Assembly (NCBI GenBank): GCA_900767915.1
Contig: CAAGAX010000006.1
Location: forward strand, 1 to 13,778
Direction of reading: 5' to 3'
Source of the DNA: Acholeplasmatales bacterium
GTDB taxonomy: Bacteria; Bacillota_I; Bacilli_A; Acholeplasmatales; Anaeroplasmataceae
Length of the DNA: 13,778 bases
Both the position numbers and the translations under genes were made by a program. Position 1 is the stretch's first letter. The number at the start of each line of letters is the position of its first letter. This document shows positions 7,348-13,778 of the stretch, one piece after another. Below the pieces are notes generated by a model, which was not told where the DNA came from, did not search any database, and worked only from the letters and a program-made list of their open reading frames with translations.

Positions 7348-8253
7348 CTACTTTCTTATTTCTAATGTATTTAAAAAATTAGTGAAATATTCTGGTAATT
7401 CACTATTAAATTCCATATATTCATTAGTTCTAGGATGTATAAAACCTATTGTTTTAGCATGAAGGAATTGTCCTAAAGAACCAATAACCTTTCTTCTTCC
7501 ATAGGTTTGATCTCCAACTAGGGGATGTCCAATGTATTCAAAATGAACACGAATTTGATGAGTTCTACCTGTTTCAAGCTTACATTCTACTAATGTATAG
7601 CCCTTATAACGATTTAATACAGTAAAATTAGTAATAGCTTCCTTACCATCCTTATCTACTGCCATTTTCTTTCTATCCTCTTTGCTTCTAGCTATAGGAG
7701 CATTGATTCTTCCTTTATTTTCTGATATTTCACCATATACTAATGCAACATATTTACGATTAACTGTATGATTTTTTAATTGCTCTGACAAAGACTGCAT
7801 TGCAAGATCAGTTTTTGCTACCATAACAAGGCCTGTTGTATCCTTATCTATTCTATGAACAATACCTGGTCTTAATACACCATTTATTTCTGGTAAATTA
7901 TCCATTTCATATAATAAGCCATTAACCATTGTATTTTCATAATTACCAGCACCAGGATGTACTACCATTCCTTTAGGCTTATTGATGATCATTACATCAT
8001 CATCCTCATATACGATATCTAAATTTAAATCCTTAGCTTCTAATGTAATTTCCTTAGGTTCAATATCTAATATAGTTATTTCATCATTTAATGAAGCCTT
8101 TAGGCTTGGTTTAAATGGCTTACCATTTAAAAGGATTTTTTCATCAGCAATACACTTTAAAACATAGGTTCTTGTTTTATCACTTAAATATTCAGTTATT
8201 ACCTTATCAAGACGAATACCTTGCATTGAATCTGTGATTTTAAATGTTTTCAT
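7348..8253 (-). CDS. rluD: RluD-type 23S rRNA pseudouridine synthase (RluA family)
   Basis: A 301-residue cytoplasmic enzyme that isomerises uridines in RNA, most likely in 23S rRNA. Residues 1-70 form an S4 RNA-binding domain (QGIRLDKVITEYL, then ILLNGK). The catalytic domain contains INKPKGMVVHPGAG (90-103), the active-site block GIVHRIDKDTTGL (130-142) with catalytic Asp136, and KLETGRTHQIRVHF near 224-237. Length and domain order are standard for RluD/YlyB. The ATG lies inside the lspA 3' end (14-base overlap), preceded by AAAGGAT, so the two are translationally coupled. The lspA-ylyB order is the same as in Bacillus subtilis. Which uridines it modifies cannot be read from sequence. Confidence 0.93.
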   Translation of the reverse strand: MKTFKITDSMQGIRLDKVITEYLSDKTRTYVLKCIADEKILLNGKPFKPSLKASLNDEITILDIEPKEITLEAKDLNLDIVYEDDDVMIINKPKGMVVHPGAGNYENTMVNGLLYEMDNLPEINGVLRPGIVHRIDKDTTGLVMVAKTDLAMQSLSEQLKNHTVNRKYVALVYGEISENKGRINAPIARSKEDRKKMAVDKDGKEAITNFTVLNRYKGYTLVECKLETGRTHQIRVHFEYIGHPLVGDQTYGRRKVIGSLGQFLHAKTIGFIHPRTNEYMEFNSELPEYFTNFLNTLEIRK

Positions 8254-8761
8254 TTTTAGGATCCTTTCCTACAAAAAATAATAAATATATAGCAAATATT
8301 ATTAAACCTACTACTAAATACATATCAGCAACATTAAATATAGGGAAGCTAGATTTAAATATTAGCTGCCATAATGAATTTAATGGTTCTAATATTATCA
8401 TATCTACTACTCCAATTCTACCACTTGGATAAACAACCGCTATAAATCTATCAAATAAATTACCAACGCATCCACTGAATGCTAAGGTAATACCTATAGA
8501 ATAAAGCTTTTTATTCTTCCAATCACATTTATAACAATAATATCCTAAAAATATAGAAGCTACTGCTGAAATAACTACTAACATCCATGTAGCATTACTA
8601 AACATCCCCCAGCCTGCTCCTGTATTATAAATTTTAGTTACTGTTAATACATTAGGAATAACATTGATTGATTTACCTAAAGCTATATAAGAATCTACTA
8701 AATATTTTGTTAATTGATCTAATATTAATAATACAAATATTATAATTCCTGTTACAATCAT
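8240..8761 (-). CDS. lspA: Lipoprotein signal peptidase (signal peptidase II)
   Basis: A 173-residue inner-membrane aspartic protease that removes signal peptides from prolipoproteins. Four helices are visible (about 3-19, 58-77, 86-104, 143-164). Family motifs are LILDQLTKY (12-20), IYNTGAGWGMF (44-54), GNLFDR (100-105), VVDMI (118-122) and FPIFNVADMYLVVG (139-152). The catalytic dyad should be Asp120 and Asp146. The two Asp are 26 residues apart, about eight more than in Bacillus or E. coli, because of an inserted LEPLNSLWQLI-type segment. GGGGGT lies six bases before the ATG, which overlaps the preceding stop by one base (TAATG). The probable lipoprotein at 1228 would be one of its substrates. 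Confidence 0.95.
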   Translation of the reverse strand: MIVTGIIIFVLLILDQLTKYLVDSYIALGKSINVIPNVLTVTKIYNTGAGWGMFSNATWMLVVISAVASIFLGYYCYKCDWKNKKLYSIGITLAFSGCVGNLFDRFIAVVYPSGRIGVVDMIILEPLNSLWQLIFKSSFPIFNVADMYLVVGLIIFAIYLLFFVGKDPKNENI

Positions 8762-9111
8762 TAAATTACCCCCATTAAAAATAAAATTAAAATAAATACT
8801 AATAGAACAAAGCTTAATATAGCTGTATTAGGTATATATAGGTTATATAATCTTTTTATTTTATTTTTTGTAATTCCTTTTAAATAAAAGAAATCAGTTA
8901 AAAAGACTAGTAAGGATATTAAAAACCATACCCCCATAGCTATTAGCTTTCTTAGATTAACATAAATTGAAAGATTTAACAAAAATGTAATTGGTCCAAT
9001 TATAATCATTAATGATAAAAATAATGAAAATATAAAGGTAGTAATCTTATTTAATAAAGAAATATTTAAAGATTCTATTTCTTTTTCAACTTCATTATAA
9101 TGAGAAATCAT
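8761..9111 (-). CDS. Small three-helix membrane protein of unknown function
   Basis: I do not recognise this 116-residue protein. It has a charged N-terminus with a short amphipathic helix (NEVEKEIESLN, 6-16), then hydrophobic segments at about 24-48, 56-76 and 94-115, and a basic cytoplasmic loop (KNKIKR, 82-87). There is no signal peptide, enzyme motif or Cys. A strong GGAGGG lies eight bases before the ATG within the 3' end of the protease gene, which it overlaps by 17 bases; its stop overlaps the lspA start by one base. This tight nesting, a codon pattern like its neighbours and an intact frame argue that it is a real gene. Its place between a membrane protease and signal peptidase II suggests an envelope role. 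Confidence 0.75.
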   Translation of the reverse strand: MISHYNEVEKEIESLNISLLNKITTFIFSLFLSLMIIIGPITFLLNLSIYVNLRKLIAMGVWFLISLLVFLTDFFYLKGITKNKIKRLYNLYIPNTAILSFVLLVFILILFLMGVI

Positions 9112-10153
9112 TCTTATATCCCTCCATTAAATAATTTAATGCGTCATCTAATGTTTCTACACATACCATTTTCATTTTATTACGATTTGGAATCGTATTA
9201 TACGCTTTTATCGCATCATCCCAATTAACCTTAGGACAAAAGAAAATATCAATATCATCATCAAAGGCTGTTGGTACCTTTTGAGTAATACCGCCAATTC
9301 CTCCAACTTTTCCATCATAAGAGATTGTTCCTGTACCTGCTATTTTTAAGCCATGAGTTAAATCAGTATCTATTAATCTATTATAAATAGATAGGGTTTG
9401 AAGCAAGCCTCCTGATGGACCTCCTGTAGTATTATCATTAAATGAAATTTTAGGACTAGATGCTTCATAATTAATGTTATATCTACTATAAGAACTAAAG
9501 ATATCCATTTTCTTTAAGGTAATAACCATTTCTACACCATCTCTTATAATAGTATATTCATCATTAATATATTTTTTTGAATTAATTTGAGCTCTAAAGG
9601 CCATTTCATCTTTATAATCTACTTCTTTATAAACTATATTATCTTTTGTAGAAAGTGAATCATCAACTGTTTTAATTTTAATTATTCTATCATTAATTCT
9701 AAATTGAGAATCAGCTCCGTAGTAGGTTACATCAAAGCCTACAAATGAATAATCAAGATTTATTGATGAATCATTTAGCTTTGCCTTATTATAGGCAACT
9801 ATTAAAGCATTTTCAATACTAGAATAGAATTGAATCTTACCTGCATTATAATTTTCTATATCATTAATATGAGTAGATGAAGTAGACATTTCATAAACAT
9901 CTACAATGGGATCATTTTTACAAATAATATTTTGAAGTAATGTAGAATGATTCATTGAAATAACATAAATTGAGGAGAATGATCCTTTCTCCTCATTTTG
10001 TGTATCAATAGAGACAACACTATTAAAAATAGTTGTATCTCCCTTTAATGTTAAAGCTTTATTTGTTCTAGTAATACCTAAAACAAAGATAGGAACATTT
10101 ATAATTAAAGCAAATACAAGAATCATCCAATATTTTTTAAATAAATATTTCAT
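9095..10153 (-). CDS. SepM/YlbL-like membrane-anchored Lon-domain (S16) serine protease
   Basis: A 352-residue protein with an N-terminal membrane anchor (about 9-28) and an extracytoplasmic body. The C-terminal third is a Lon proteolytic domain without an ATPase: the nucleophile lies in TTGGPSGGLLQTL (Ser247) and the partner Lys in GKVGGIGGITQK (Lys292), spaced as in Lon. The final region with ETLDDALNYL is typical of the YlbL/SepM group. A central PDZ domain is expected; here only a weakly PDZ-like segment (about 185-215, DEYTIIRDGVEMVITLK) can be seen. SepM of streptococci trims competence peptide outside the cell, and YlbL of B. subtilis degrades a cell-division inhibitor; which role applies here is unknown. 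Its start overlaps the previous stop by one base (TAATG). Confidence 0.88.
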   Translation of the reverse strand: MKYLFKKYWMILVFALIINVPIFVLGITRTNKALTLKGDTTIFNSVVSIDTQNEEKGSFSSIYVISMNHSTLLQNIICKNDPIVDVYEMSTSSTHINDIENYNAGKIQFYSSIENALIVAYNKAKLNDSSINLDYSFVGFDVTYYGADSQFRINDRIIKIKTVDDSLSTKDNIVYKEVDYKDEMAFRAQINSKKYINDEYTIIRDGVEMVITLKKMDIFSSYSRYNINYEASSPKISFNDNTTGGPSGGLLQTLSIYNRLIDTDLTHGLKIAGTGTISYDGKVGGIGGITQKVPTAFDDDIDIFFCPKVNWDDAIKAYNTIPNRNKMKMVCVETLDDALNYLMEGYKNDFSL

Positions 10154-10611
10154 TATTTTAAAAGCACCTCAAATGGTTCCATTTTCTCATATGTAATATT
10201 AGCTGCATCAAGCATTCTTTTACTTGCAATGTCTGATGATGTTCCACTATGCTTATCAGACATATAAACAATATGAGATATTCCTGATTGAATTATTAAT
10301 TTTGCACATTCATTACAAGGGAATAAGGTTACATATAATGTAGCACCCTTTGTAGATGATGTAGTGTTAAGTAATGCATTTGTTTCAGCATGAACTACAT
10401 AAGGATATTTAGTATCTAATGGATTTATAGAGTCTTTTCCCCAAGGAAAAGCATCGTCACTACAGCCACGAGGAAATCCATTATAGCCAATACCAATAAT
10501 TCTTTTATCCTGATTAACTATACAAGCACCAACCTGAGTTGAAGGATCCTTACTTCTTTTACTAGATAATAATGCTACTCCCATAAAATATTGATTCCAG
10601 CTAATATGCAT
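10153..10611 (-). CDS. dCMP deaminase family protein (ComEB-like)
   Basis: A 152-residue zinc-dependent deaminase of the cytidine/deoxycytidylate family, expected to convert dCMP to dUMP for thymidylate synthesis. The zinc site is complete: HAETNAL (His74, catalytic Glu76) and PCNECAKLI (Cys99, Cys102). SKDPSTQVGACIV (20-32) and GIGYNGFPRGCSDD (40-53) are the typical substrate-side loops. Length is close to T4-type dCMP deaminase and shorter than B. subtilis ComEB. A perfect AGGAGG lies six to seven bases before the ATG in the ten-base gap after aspS. A general deaminase specificity other than dCMP cannot be excluded. Confidence 0.93.
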   Translation of the reverse strand: MHISWNQYFMGVALLSSKRSKDPSTQVGACIVNQDKRIIGIGYNGFPRGCSDDAFPWGKDSINPLDTKYPYVVHAETNALLNTTSSTKGATLYVTLFPCNECAKLIIQSGISHIVYMSDKHSGTSSDIASKRMLDAANITYEKMEPFEVLLK

Positions 10612-10621
10612 AAATAACCTC

Positions 10622-11923
10622 CTATGGATTTAATCTATCTGGTCCACGGAATATAAACATTGCATCCTTAATACCTTCATTGAATAATAACATAGTTATT
10701 CTATCAACGCCGATACCAAATCCACCATGAGGAGGACAACCATATTTAAAGAAATCTAAATAAAATTTAACATCCTCTTGAAGTCCTTTTTCCTTAGCTT
10801 GAGCGCATAAAATATCATAACGATGCTCACGTTGAGCTCCTGTTGTTATTTCACAGCCCTTCCAAATTAAATCATATCCACATGGAATACCATGCTCATC
10901 TCTCATATGATAGAAAGCTCTACATTCCTTACTATAGCCAGTAATAAATAGGAATTCATGACCAAACATATCCTTAGAAAGCTTTTCAACTAATCTTTCA
11001 CCCTCAGTTGTAAGATCTCCCTTCTCACTTTCAGGAACAGTATAGCCATAACGAGCTTCAAGCTCCTTATAAACATCCTTTAAATCCATAACTGGGAATG
11101 GTAATGTAGGTACTACTACATCAATTCCATAAACATTCTTTATTTCCTCACCATATTTTTCCTTAACGGCCTTTAATGCATAAGTAAGCATTTCTTCTTC
11201 CATATGCATAACATCATGATAAGACTCAATATAAGAAAATTCTAGATCAAATCCTGTAAATTCAGTTGCATGCTTACGTGATGCAAATTTCTCGGCTCTA
11301 AATACTGGACCTGATTCAAAAATTCTTTCAAAGCCAGCAGCCATTGCCATTTGCTTATAGAATTGAGGTGATTGAGCTAAATAAGCATTACGATCAAAAT
11401 AATCTACCTTAAATACACCAGCACCAGATTCACTTTCAGCTCCAATTAGCTTTGGTGAATGAATTTCAATAAAGTCTCTATCAACTAAAAACTCTCTACA
11501 TTTAGCAATAAAATAAGATTGAGTTTTAAACATTAAGGTATTCTTATCAGTTCTTAAATCAATCCAACGATAATCTAATCTTAAATCAATATTAGTTTCC
11601 TCTCCCTTAGGGGCTACTATTGGAGATGGAGCTGCAATTGATAATACATTAATAGTATCAGGATACATTTCCATATGATTTAATTTAACATATTCACTTT
11701 CAAGGATTAATCCTTCTGCTTCAATTACAGTATCAATCGTAATAGAAGCTAATGTTTCTTCAAGCTCTGGATGCTTAGCCTTCTCAATTGTTAATTGTAG
11801 CTTACCAGACACATCTTTTAAAACAATAAAGCACATTGATTTTTTGTTACGGATATTTTCTACAAATCCAGCAACATGATTAACTTCACCAAGTTTGATG
11901 TTTTTAATATTTACTCTTTTCAT
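10622..11923 (-). CDS. aspS: Archaeal-type aspartyl-tRNA synthetase, probably non-discriminating
   Basis: A 433-residue class IIb synthetase that charges tRNA-Asp. It has an N-terminal OB anticodon domain (about 1-100), then class II motif 1 (FLVDRDFIEIHSPKLI, about 145-160), motif 2 (FRAEKFASRKHATEF, 208-222) and motif 3 (GGFGIGVDRI, 400-409). The short length and absence of the bacterial GAD insertion place it with archaeal/eukaryotic-type AspRS, unlike the roughly 590-residue bacterial form. I chose the ATG at 11923, not the in-frame ATG 18 bases upstream: AGAGGAG lies just before the former, within the last codons of the preceding gene. The Trp found near position 26 in discriminating archaeal AspRS is Glu here (AGFVENI), which leans towards a non-discriminating enzyme that also charges tRNA-Asn. 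That would need GatCAB elsewhere. The Asp T-box upstream fits its product. Confidence 0.94.
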   Translation of the reverse strand: MKRVNIKNIKLGEVNHVAGFVENIRNKKSMCFIVLKDVSGKLQLTIEKAKHPELEETLASITIDTVIEAEGLILESEYVKLNHMEMYPDTINVLSIAAPSPIVAPKGEETNIDLRLDYRWIDLRTDKNTLMFKTQSYFIAKCREFLVDRDFIEIHSPKLIGAESESGAGVFKVDYFDRNAYLAQSPQFYKQMAMAAGFERIFESGPVFRAEKFASRKHATEFTGFDLEFSYIESYHDVMHMEEEMLTYALKAVKEKYGEEIKNVYGIDVVVPTLPFPVMDLKDVYKELEARYGYTVPESEKGDLTTEGERLVEKLSKDMFGHEFLFITGYSKECRAFYHMRDEHGIPCGYDLIWKGCEITTGAQREHRYDILCAQAKEKGLQEDVKFYLDFFKYGCPPHGGFGIGVDRITMLLFNEGIKDAMFIFRGPDRLNP

Positions 11924-11925
11924 TT

Positions 11926-12681
11926 TTACTCCTCTTTGCAACTAATGCATTTTGATTGTTTATTTATTTTATTTATAATATAAGGATAGATATCAAATAT
12001 ATTAACACTTTCTATAGTATCATTTATCATATCCTTAATATTAACTAATTGTTTTGCCATAGTTTCAGTAGTTATTTCAACTAAAAACCTTGTTGGCTCA
12101 ATATCATCATCTGTAAAATCCGAATATAGCATTTTACAAGATAATCCACCAATTCTAGAAATATTTAAAGCTTTATAACATTCCTTACTGTATTTTTTAT
12201 CAGTAACAAATATAACATGTAATGAATCATTAGAATTAAGCTTTTTACCTTTATCTAATATTAAATTAAATAAAATTGATAGATCAATAATAGCTTCTAT
12301 TTTATTTTGATTATTATTAATAACACCTATTTGATTATCATTAGCTAAAATATAAATAGAATCTAGTTCTTCTATTAATAAAAAATTATTATCAAAATAA
12401 CTACTTATTAATGAATAAAGAGAATTATTTTTATTGATTTTTAATTTAAATTGAAGTCCAAATACTCTTAAAATCATTTGAGATAATGATATTACATCAA
12501 TGTATTGATAATCATTTATACAAGTATTTTTTATATGAAGCTTATTTGCTTCATAATAATAAATGCTATTACCATAATCTAAATTAATATTATGAATCTC
12601 AATGAAATGAAATATATTAGCAACCTTATTAATTGAAGCTATCATTTTATTTTTTTTCTTTTCATATTCTAAATTAATCAA
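11926..12681 (-). CDS. Shortened HisRS-derived protein without catalytic motifs
   Basis: A 251-residue protein that I tentatively place as a relict of histidyl-tRNA synthetase. Residues 152-235 follow the HisRS anticodon-binding domain: SLHVIFVTD, an ALNISRIGGLSCKM helix-strand, EPTRFLVEITTE, then QLVNIKDMINDTIESVNIFD, equivalent to the ..V.VKDL.TGEQ..V... ending. Residues 59-84 (YQYIDVISLSQMILRVFGLQFKLKIN) fit the HisRS stretch ..DAEVI.L...IL..LGL..F.L.IN. Motif 1, motif 2's RPQ.GR, the RGLDYYTG block and motif 3 GGRYD are not visible, so aminoacylation is impossible. A C-terminal CISC pair (245-248) is present. The start is TTG overlapping the GNAT stop (TTGA), supported by AGGTGA six bases before; the first ATG (codon 13) has no such site. 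It lies exactly where hisS sits in hisS-aspS operons. The frame is intact, so it may be a functioning pseudoenzyme; a HisZ-like role is an alternative. Confidence 0.6.
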   Translation of the reverse strand: MINLEYEKKKNKMIASINKVANIFHFIEIHNINLDYGNSIYYYEANKLHIKNTCINDYQYIDVISLSQMILRVFGLQFKLKINKNNSLYSLISSYFDNNFLLIEELDSIYILANDNQIGVINNNQNKIEAIIDLSILFNLILDKGKKLNSNDSLHVIFVTDKKYSKECYKALNISRIGGLSCKMLYSDFTDDDIEPTRFLVEITTETMAKQLVNIKDMINDTIESVNIFDIYPYIINKINKQSKCISCKEE

Positions 12682-13226
12682 TTTAATTCACCTACTTCAT
12701 TTTGATATAATGAATAATAATATCCTAAATGAAAGCCATCCTTTAGTTCTACCATTTTTTCATATTCATAATGAAAGCCACAAGCTTTTATTACTTTTTC
12801 ACTTTGAAGATTTTCTCTAACTGTACCAATAATTAGCTTACTATATTCTAAATGATAAAAACCTATTTCTATCATTTTTTTAAGACAGCGCTTCATAATA
12901 CCCATACCCCAAAAATCCTCATGTAAAATATAACCTATTTCACAAGAATTATCATTAGAATAATAAGTATGAAAATCAATAATACCAATCATATGATTTC
13001 GATACCTAATTGCATAACCAATAGGTAATCCATTATATGGTCTTTGAAAAAATATTTCCTTTATTACCCATAAAGCTTCATTTGGATTCCTAAAAGGTCC
13101 CCAATTTAGGTACTTAGTAGTATTTTCTGATTTACCAATCTCATAATAATCTAAATAGTCAGTAGCTTCAATCTCAGTTAGCTTAATTCCACCTGATAAA
13201 TTAATCGGCGGTAGATTTAAATTCAT
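12678..13226 (-). CDS. GNAT family N-acetyltransferase (RimJ/RimL-like)
   Basis: A 182-residue protein with a GNAT fold of the Acetyltransf_3 type, which moves acetyl from acetyl-CoA to an amine. The conserved blocks are YAIRYRNHMIGIIDFH (71-86, beta strands before motif A), CEIGYILHEDFWGMGIM (95-111), whose W-G-x-G segment is the acetyl-CoA pyrophosphate loop, and GTVRENLQSEKVIKACGF (134-151). This subgroup includes ribosomal-protein and spermidine acetylases, but the substrate here is not evident. It is the first gene after the T-box, with AAGGAG eight bases before the ATG and directly after the terminator T-run. It shares four bases with the next gene. Control by Asp-tRNA charging is unusual for a GNAT and may hint at a substrate linked to aspartate or tRNA. 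Confidence 0.88.
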   Translation of the reverse strand: MNLNLPPINLSGGIKLTEIEATDYLDYYEIGKSENTTKYLNWGPFRNPNEALWVIKEIFFQRPYNGLPIGYAIRYRNHMIGIIDFHTYYSNDNSCEIGYILHEDFWGMGIMKRCLKKMIEIGFYHLEYSKLIIGTVRENLQSEKVIKACGFHYEYEKMVELKDGFHLGYYYSLYQNEVGELN

Positions 13227-13240
13227 TTCAATTTCTCCTT

Positions 13241-13455
13241 AAAAAAAATACCTTATATATGGAAACATATATAAGGACGTTTTATCGTGGTGCCACCTTA
13301 ATTCAGCAAAAAGCTCTCATTTCCGTTAACGCCTGGTACGTCTTTTTTTAAAAGCTCTCAAAAGTGTCCCTATTTATATTATATGAATGCTTCCACCAAC
13401 CATTCTCGCTTAAATATAATTTAGATAAATAGTCTCTTCTTCATCAATTTTATAC
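13241..13455 (-). promoter_or_regulatory. T-box riboswitch, tRNA-Asp specific
   Basis: The canonical T-box AAGGTGGCACCACG (13299-13286) precedes a terminator hairpin CCTTATATAT (13276-13267) / ATATATAAGG (13260-13251) and a T-run (13250-13241). Stem I shows the distal AGCGAG and GGTTGGTGGAAGC elements (about 13412-13386), with flanking helices ATTATAT/ATATAAT and CTATTTAT/ATAAATAG. The specifier is read as GAC (13368-13366), an Asp codon followed by a purine A and then CTTTTGAG at the stem base. The antiterminator bulge UGGC (13295-13292) pairs with discriminator G73, as in tRNA-Asp, and excludes tRNA-His (C73). Uncharged tRNA-Asp would stabilise the antiterminator and switch on the operon that contains aspS. 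T-box identity is certain; the Asp reading is strong but by eye. Confidence 0.93.
13251..13276 (-). terminator. Regulated terminator of the T-box leader
   Basis: A ten-base-pair perfect stem with a GTTTCC loop runs straight into TATTTTTTTT on the minus strand. Its 5' arm overlaps the region needed for the antiterminator with the T-box sequence, giving the usual on/off choice. Read-through leads within 25 bases to the GNAT start. Confidence 0.92.
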
Positions 13456-13461
13456 CTCTTT

Positions 13462-13490
13462 ATTTTACCATTAGTATGTTAATTTTTCAA
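13462..13490 (-). promoter_or_regulatory. Promoter of the Asp T-box operon
   Basis: TTGAAA (13490-13485) is followed after exactly 17 bases by TAAAAT (13467-13462), with TG one base before the -10. This is a near-consensus vegetative sigma promoter, with the start expected near 13455, just before the T-box stem I. Confidence 0.82.
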
Positions 13491-13703
13491 GGTTATTAAT
13501 AACATAAATAAAATATGCTTCTTTTAGAATTATGATTTTATAGGCTAAAGTTCATGCTAGAATAAAAAAATATGCAAAATTATAAAAAAAGTGAAAAAAA
13601 ACAAAAAATTCTTCCTATTATTATATTGGGGGTAATAAAAAATGACTTGATATTTAATAGTATGAAATCAAAAATTGTCAATTTAATAATGGAAGGAATA
13701 TTT

Positions 13704-13778
13704 ATGAAGAAAAAAGAGAATAGAGAATTTTTTAATTGTTCAAATGATTTAGCATTTAAAATAGTATTTTCTAATAAA
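13704..13778 (+). CDS. Rpn/PD-(D/E)XK transposase-family nuclease, N-terminus only
   Basis: The first 25 codons of a gene that runs off the window. The peptide KKKENREFFNCSNDLAFKIV, ending FSNK, matches the start of the Rpn / PDDEXK_2 recombination-promoting nuclease family, where a conserved ND..FK..F element opens the protein. These are usually small DNA nucleases common as multi-copy accessory genes in gut bacteria. GGAAGGA (13691-13697) six bases upstream supports the ATG at 13704; in-frame ATGs at 13689 and 13662 are less likely. It is transcribed away from the T-box operon. The nuclease motifs lie outside the window, so the call rests on the N-terminus alone. Confidence 0.6.
   Translation, partial: MKKKENREFFNCSNDLAFKIVFSNK

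Noticed and set aside
7982..8167. 61-codon plus-strand open frame
   Set aside because: It lies wholly antisense within the pseudouridine synthase gene and is explained by codon complementarity.
8244..8432. 62-codon plus-strand open frame
   Set aside because: It is antisense to lspA, with no start signals and no family resemblance.
11924..11941. Upstream ATG start for aspS adding MQRGVK
   Set aside because: These codons overlap the stop of the preceding gene and contain the AGAGGAG site that serves the ATG at 11923.
13286..13368. His specificity for the T-box because of the HisRS-like gene
   Set aside because: The antiterminator bulge UGGC needs a discriminator G73, while bacterial tRNA-His has C73, and the triplet in the specifier position is GAC rather than CAC or CAT.

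Overview
The window comes from an A+T-rich, low-GC Gram-positive bacterium (Bacillota). The evidence is the canonical T-box leader, AGGAGG-type ribosome binding sites, an lspA-rluD pair, a SepM/YlbL-type Lon-domain protease, a VanZ-like protein and an archaeal-type AspRS. TGA is a stop codon and Trp is TGG, so the genetic code is standard. A gut-type Erysipelotrichales/RF39-like or clostridial lineage is plausible, but that is inference.

Region 1 (1-1227) has no intact gene. It holds a decayed IS110-family element on the minus strand: a transposase pseudogene with several frameshifts and stops, but with its ribosome binding site and start intact. Between it and the lipoprotein gene at 1228 lies a highly structured non-coding stretch that sits where IS110 elements encode their bridge RNA. 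A minus-strand terminator-like hairpin is at the left edge.

Region 2 (1228-4728, plus strand) is a compact three-gene operon: a secreted Cthe_2159-like beta-helix lipoprotein (predicted acidic-polysaccharide binder), a VTC-domain (polyphosphate-polymerase-like) protein, and a DUF4956 membrane protein. A broken response-regulator receiver fragment follows the last gene in the same reading frame. Together these look like a cell-surface polymer or envelope module whose biochemistry is not established. A 540-base AT-rich gap with two hairpin terminators follows.

Region 3 (5271-6753, minus strand) is a single O-antigen ligase/polymerase-like (Wzy_C) membrane protein with its own consensus promoter.

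Region 4 (6806-13490, minus strand) is one long operon. It has a consensus promoter, then a T-box riboswitch whose specifier (GAC) and antiterminator bulge (UGGC, pairing with discriminator G73) both point to tRNA-Asp. The genes follow in order: GNAT acetyltransferase, a shortened HisRS-derived protein that seems to lack catalytic motifs, archaeal-type aspS, dCMP-deaminase-family protein, SepM/YlbL-like protease, small unknown membrane protein, lspA, rluD-like pseudouridine synthase, VanZ-like protein. The operon ends in an intrinsic terminator two bases past the last stop. Almost every junction overlaps or is under 11 bases, so Asp-tRNA charging probably controls the whole set. The order matches an ancestral hisS-aspS T-box operon in which hisS has shrunk to a non-synthetase remnant and a GNAT gene has been placed first.

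Region 5 (13491-13778) is the divergent intergenic space and the first 25 codons of an Rpn/PD-(D/E)XK-transposase-family protein cut by the window edge.

The strongest candidates for something undescribed are the HisRS-derived protein in the Asp T-box operon, the beta-helix/VTC/DUF4956 surface module, and the fossil bridge RNA.
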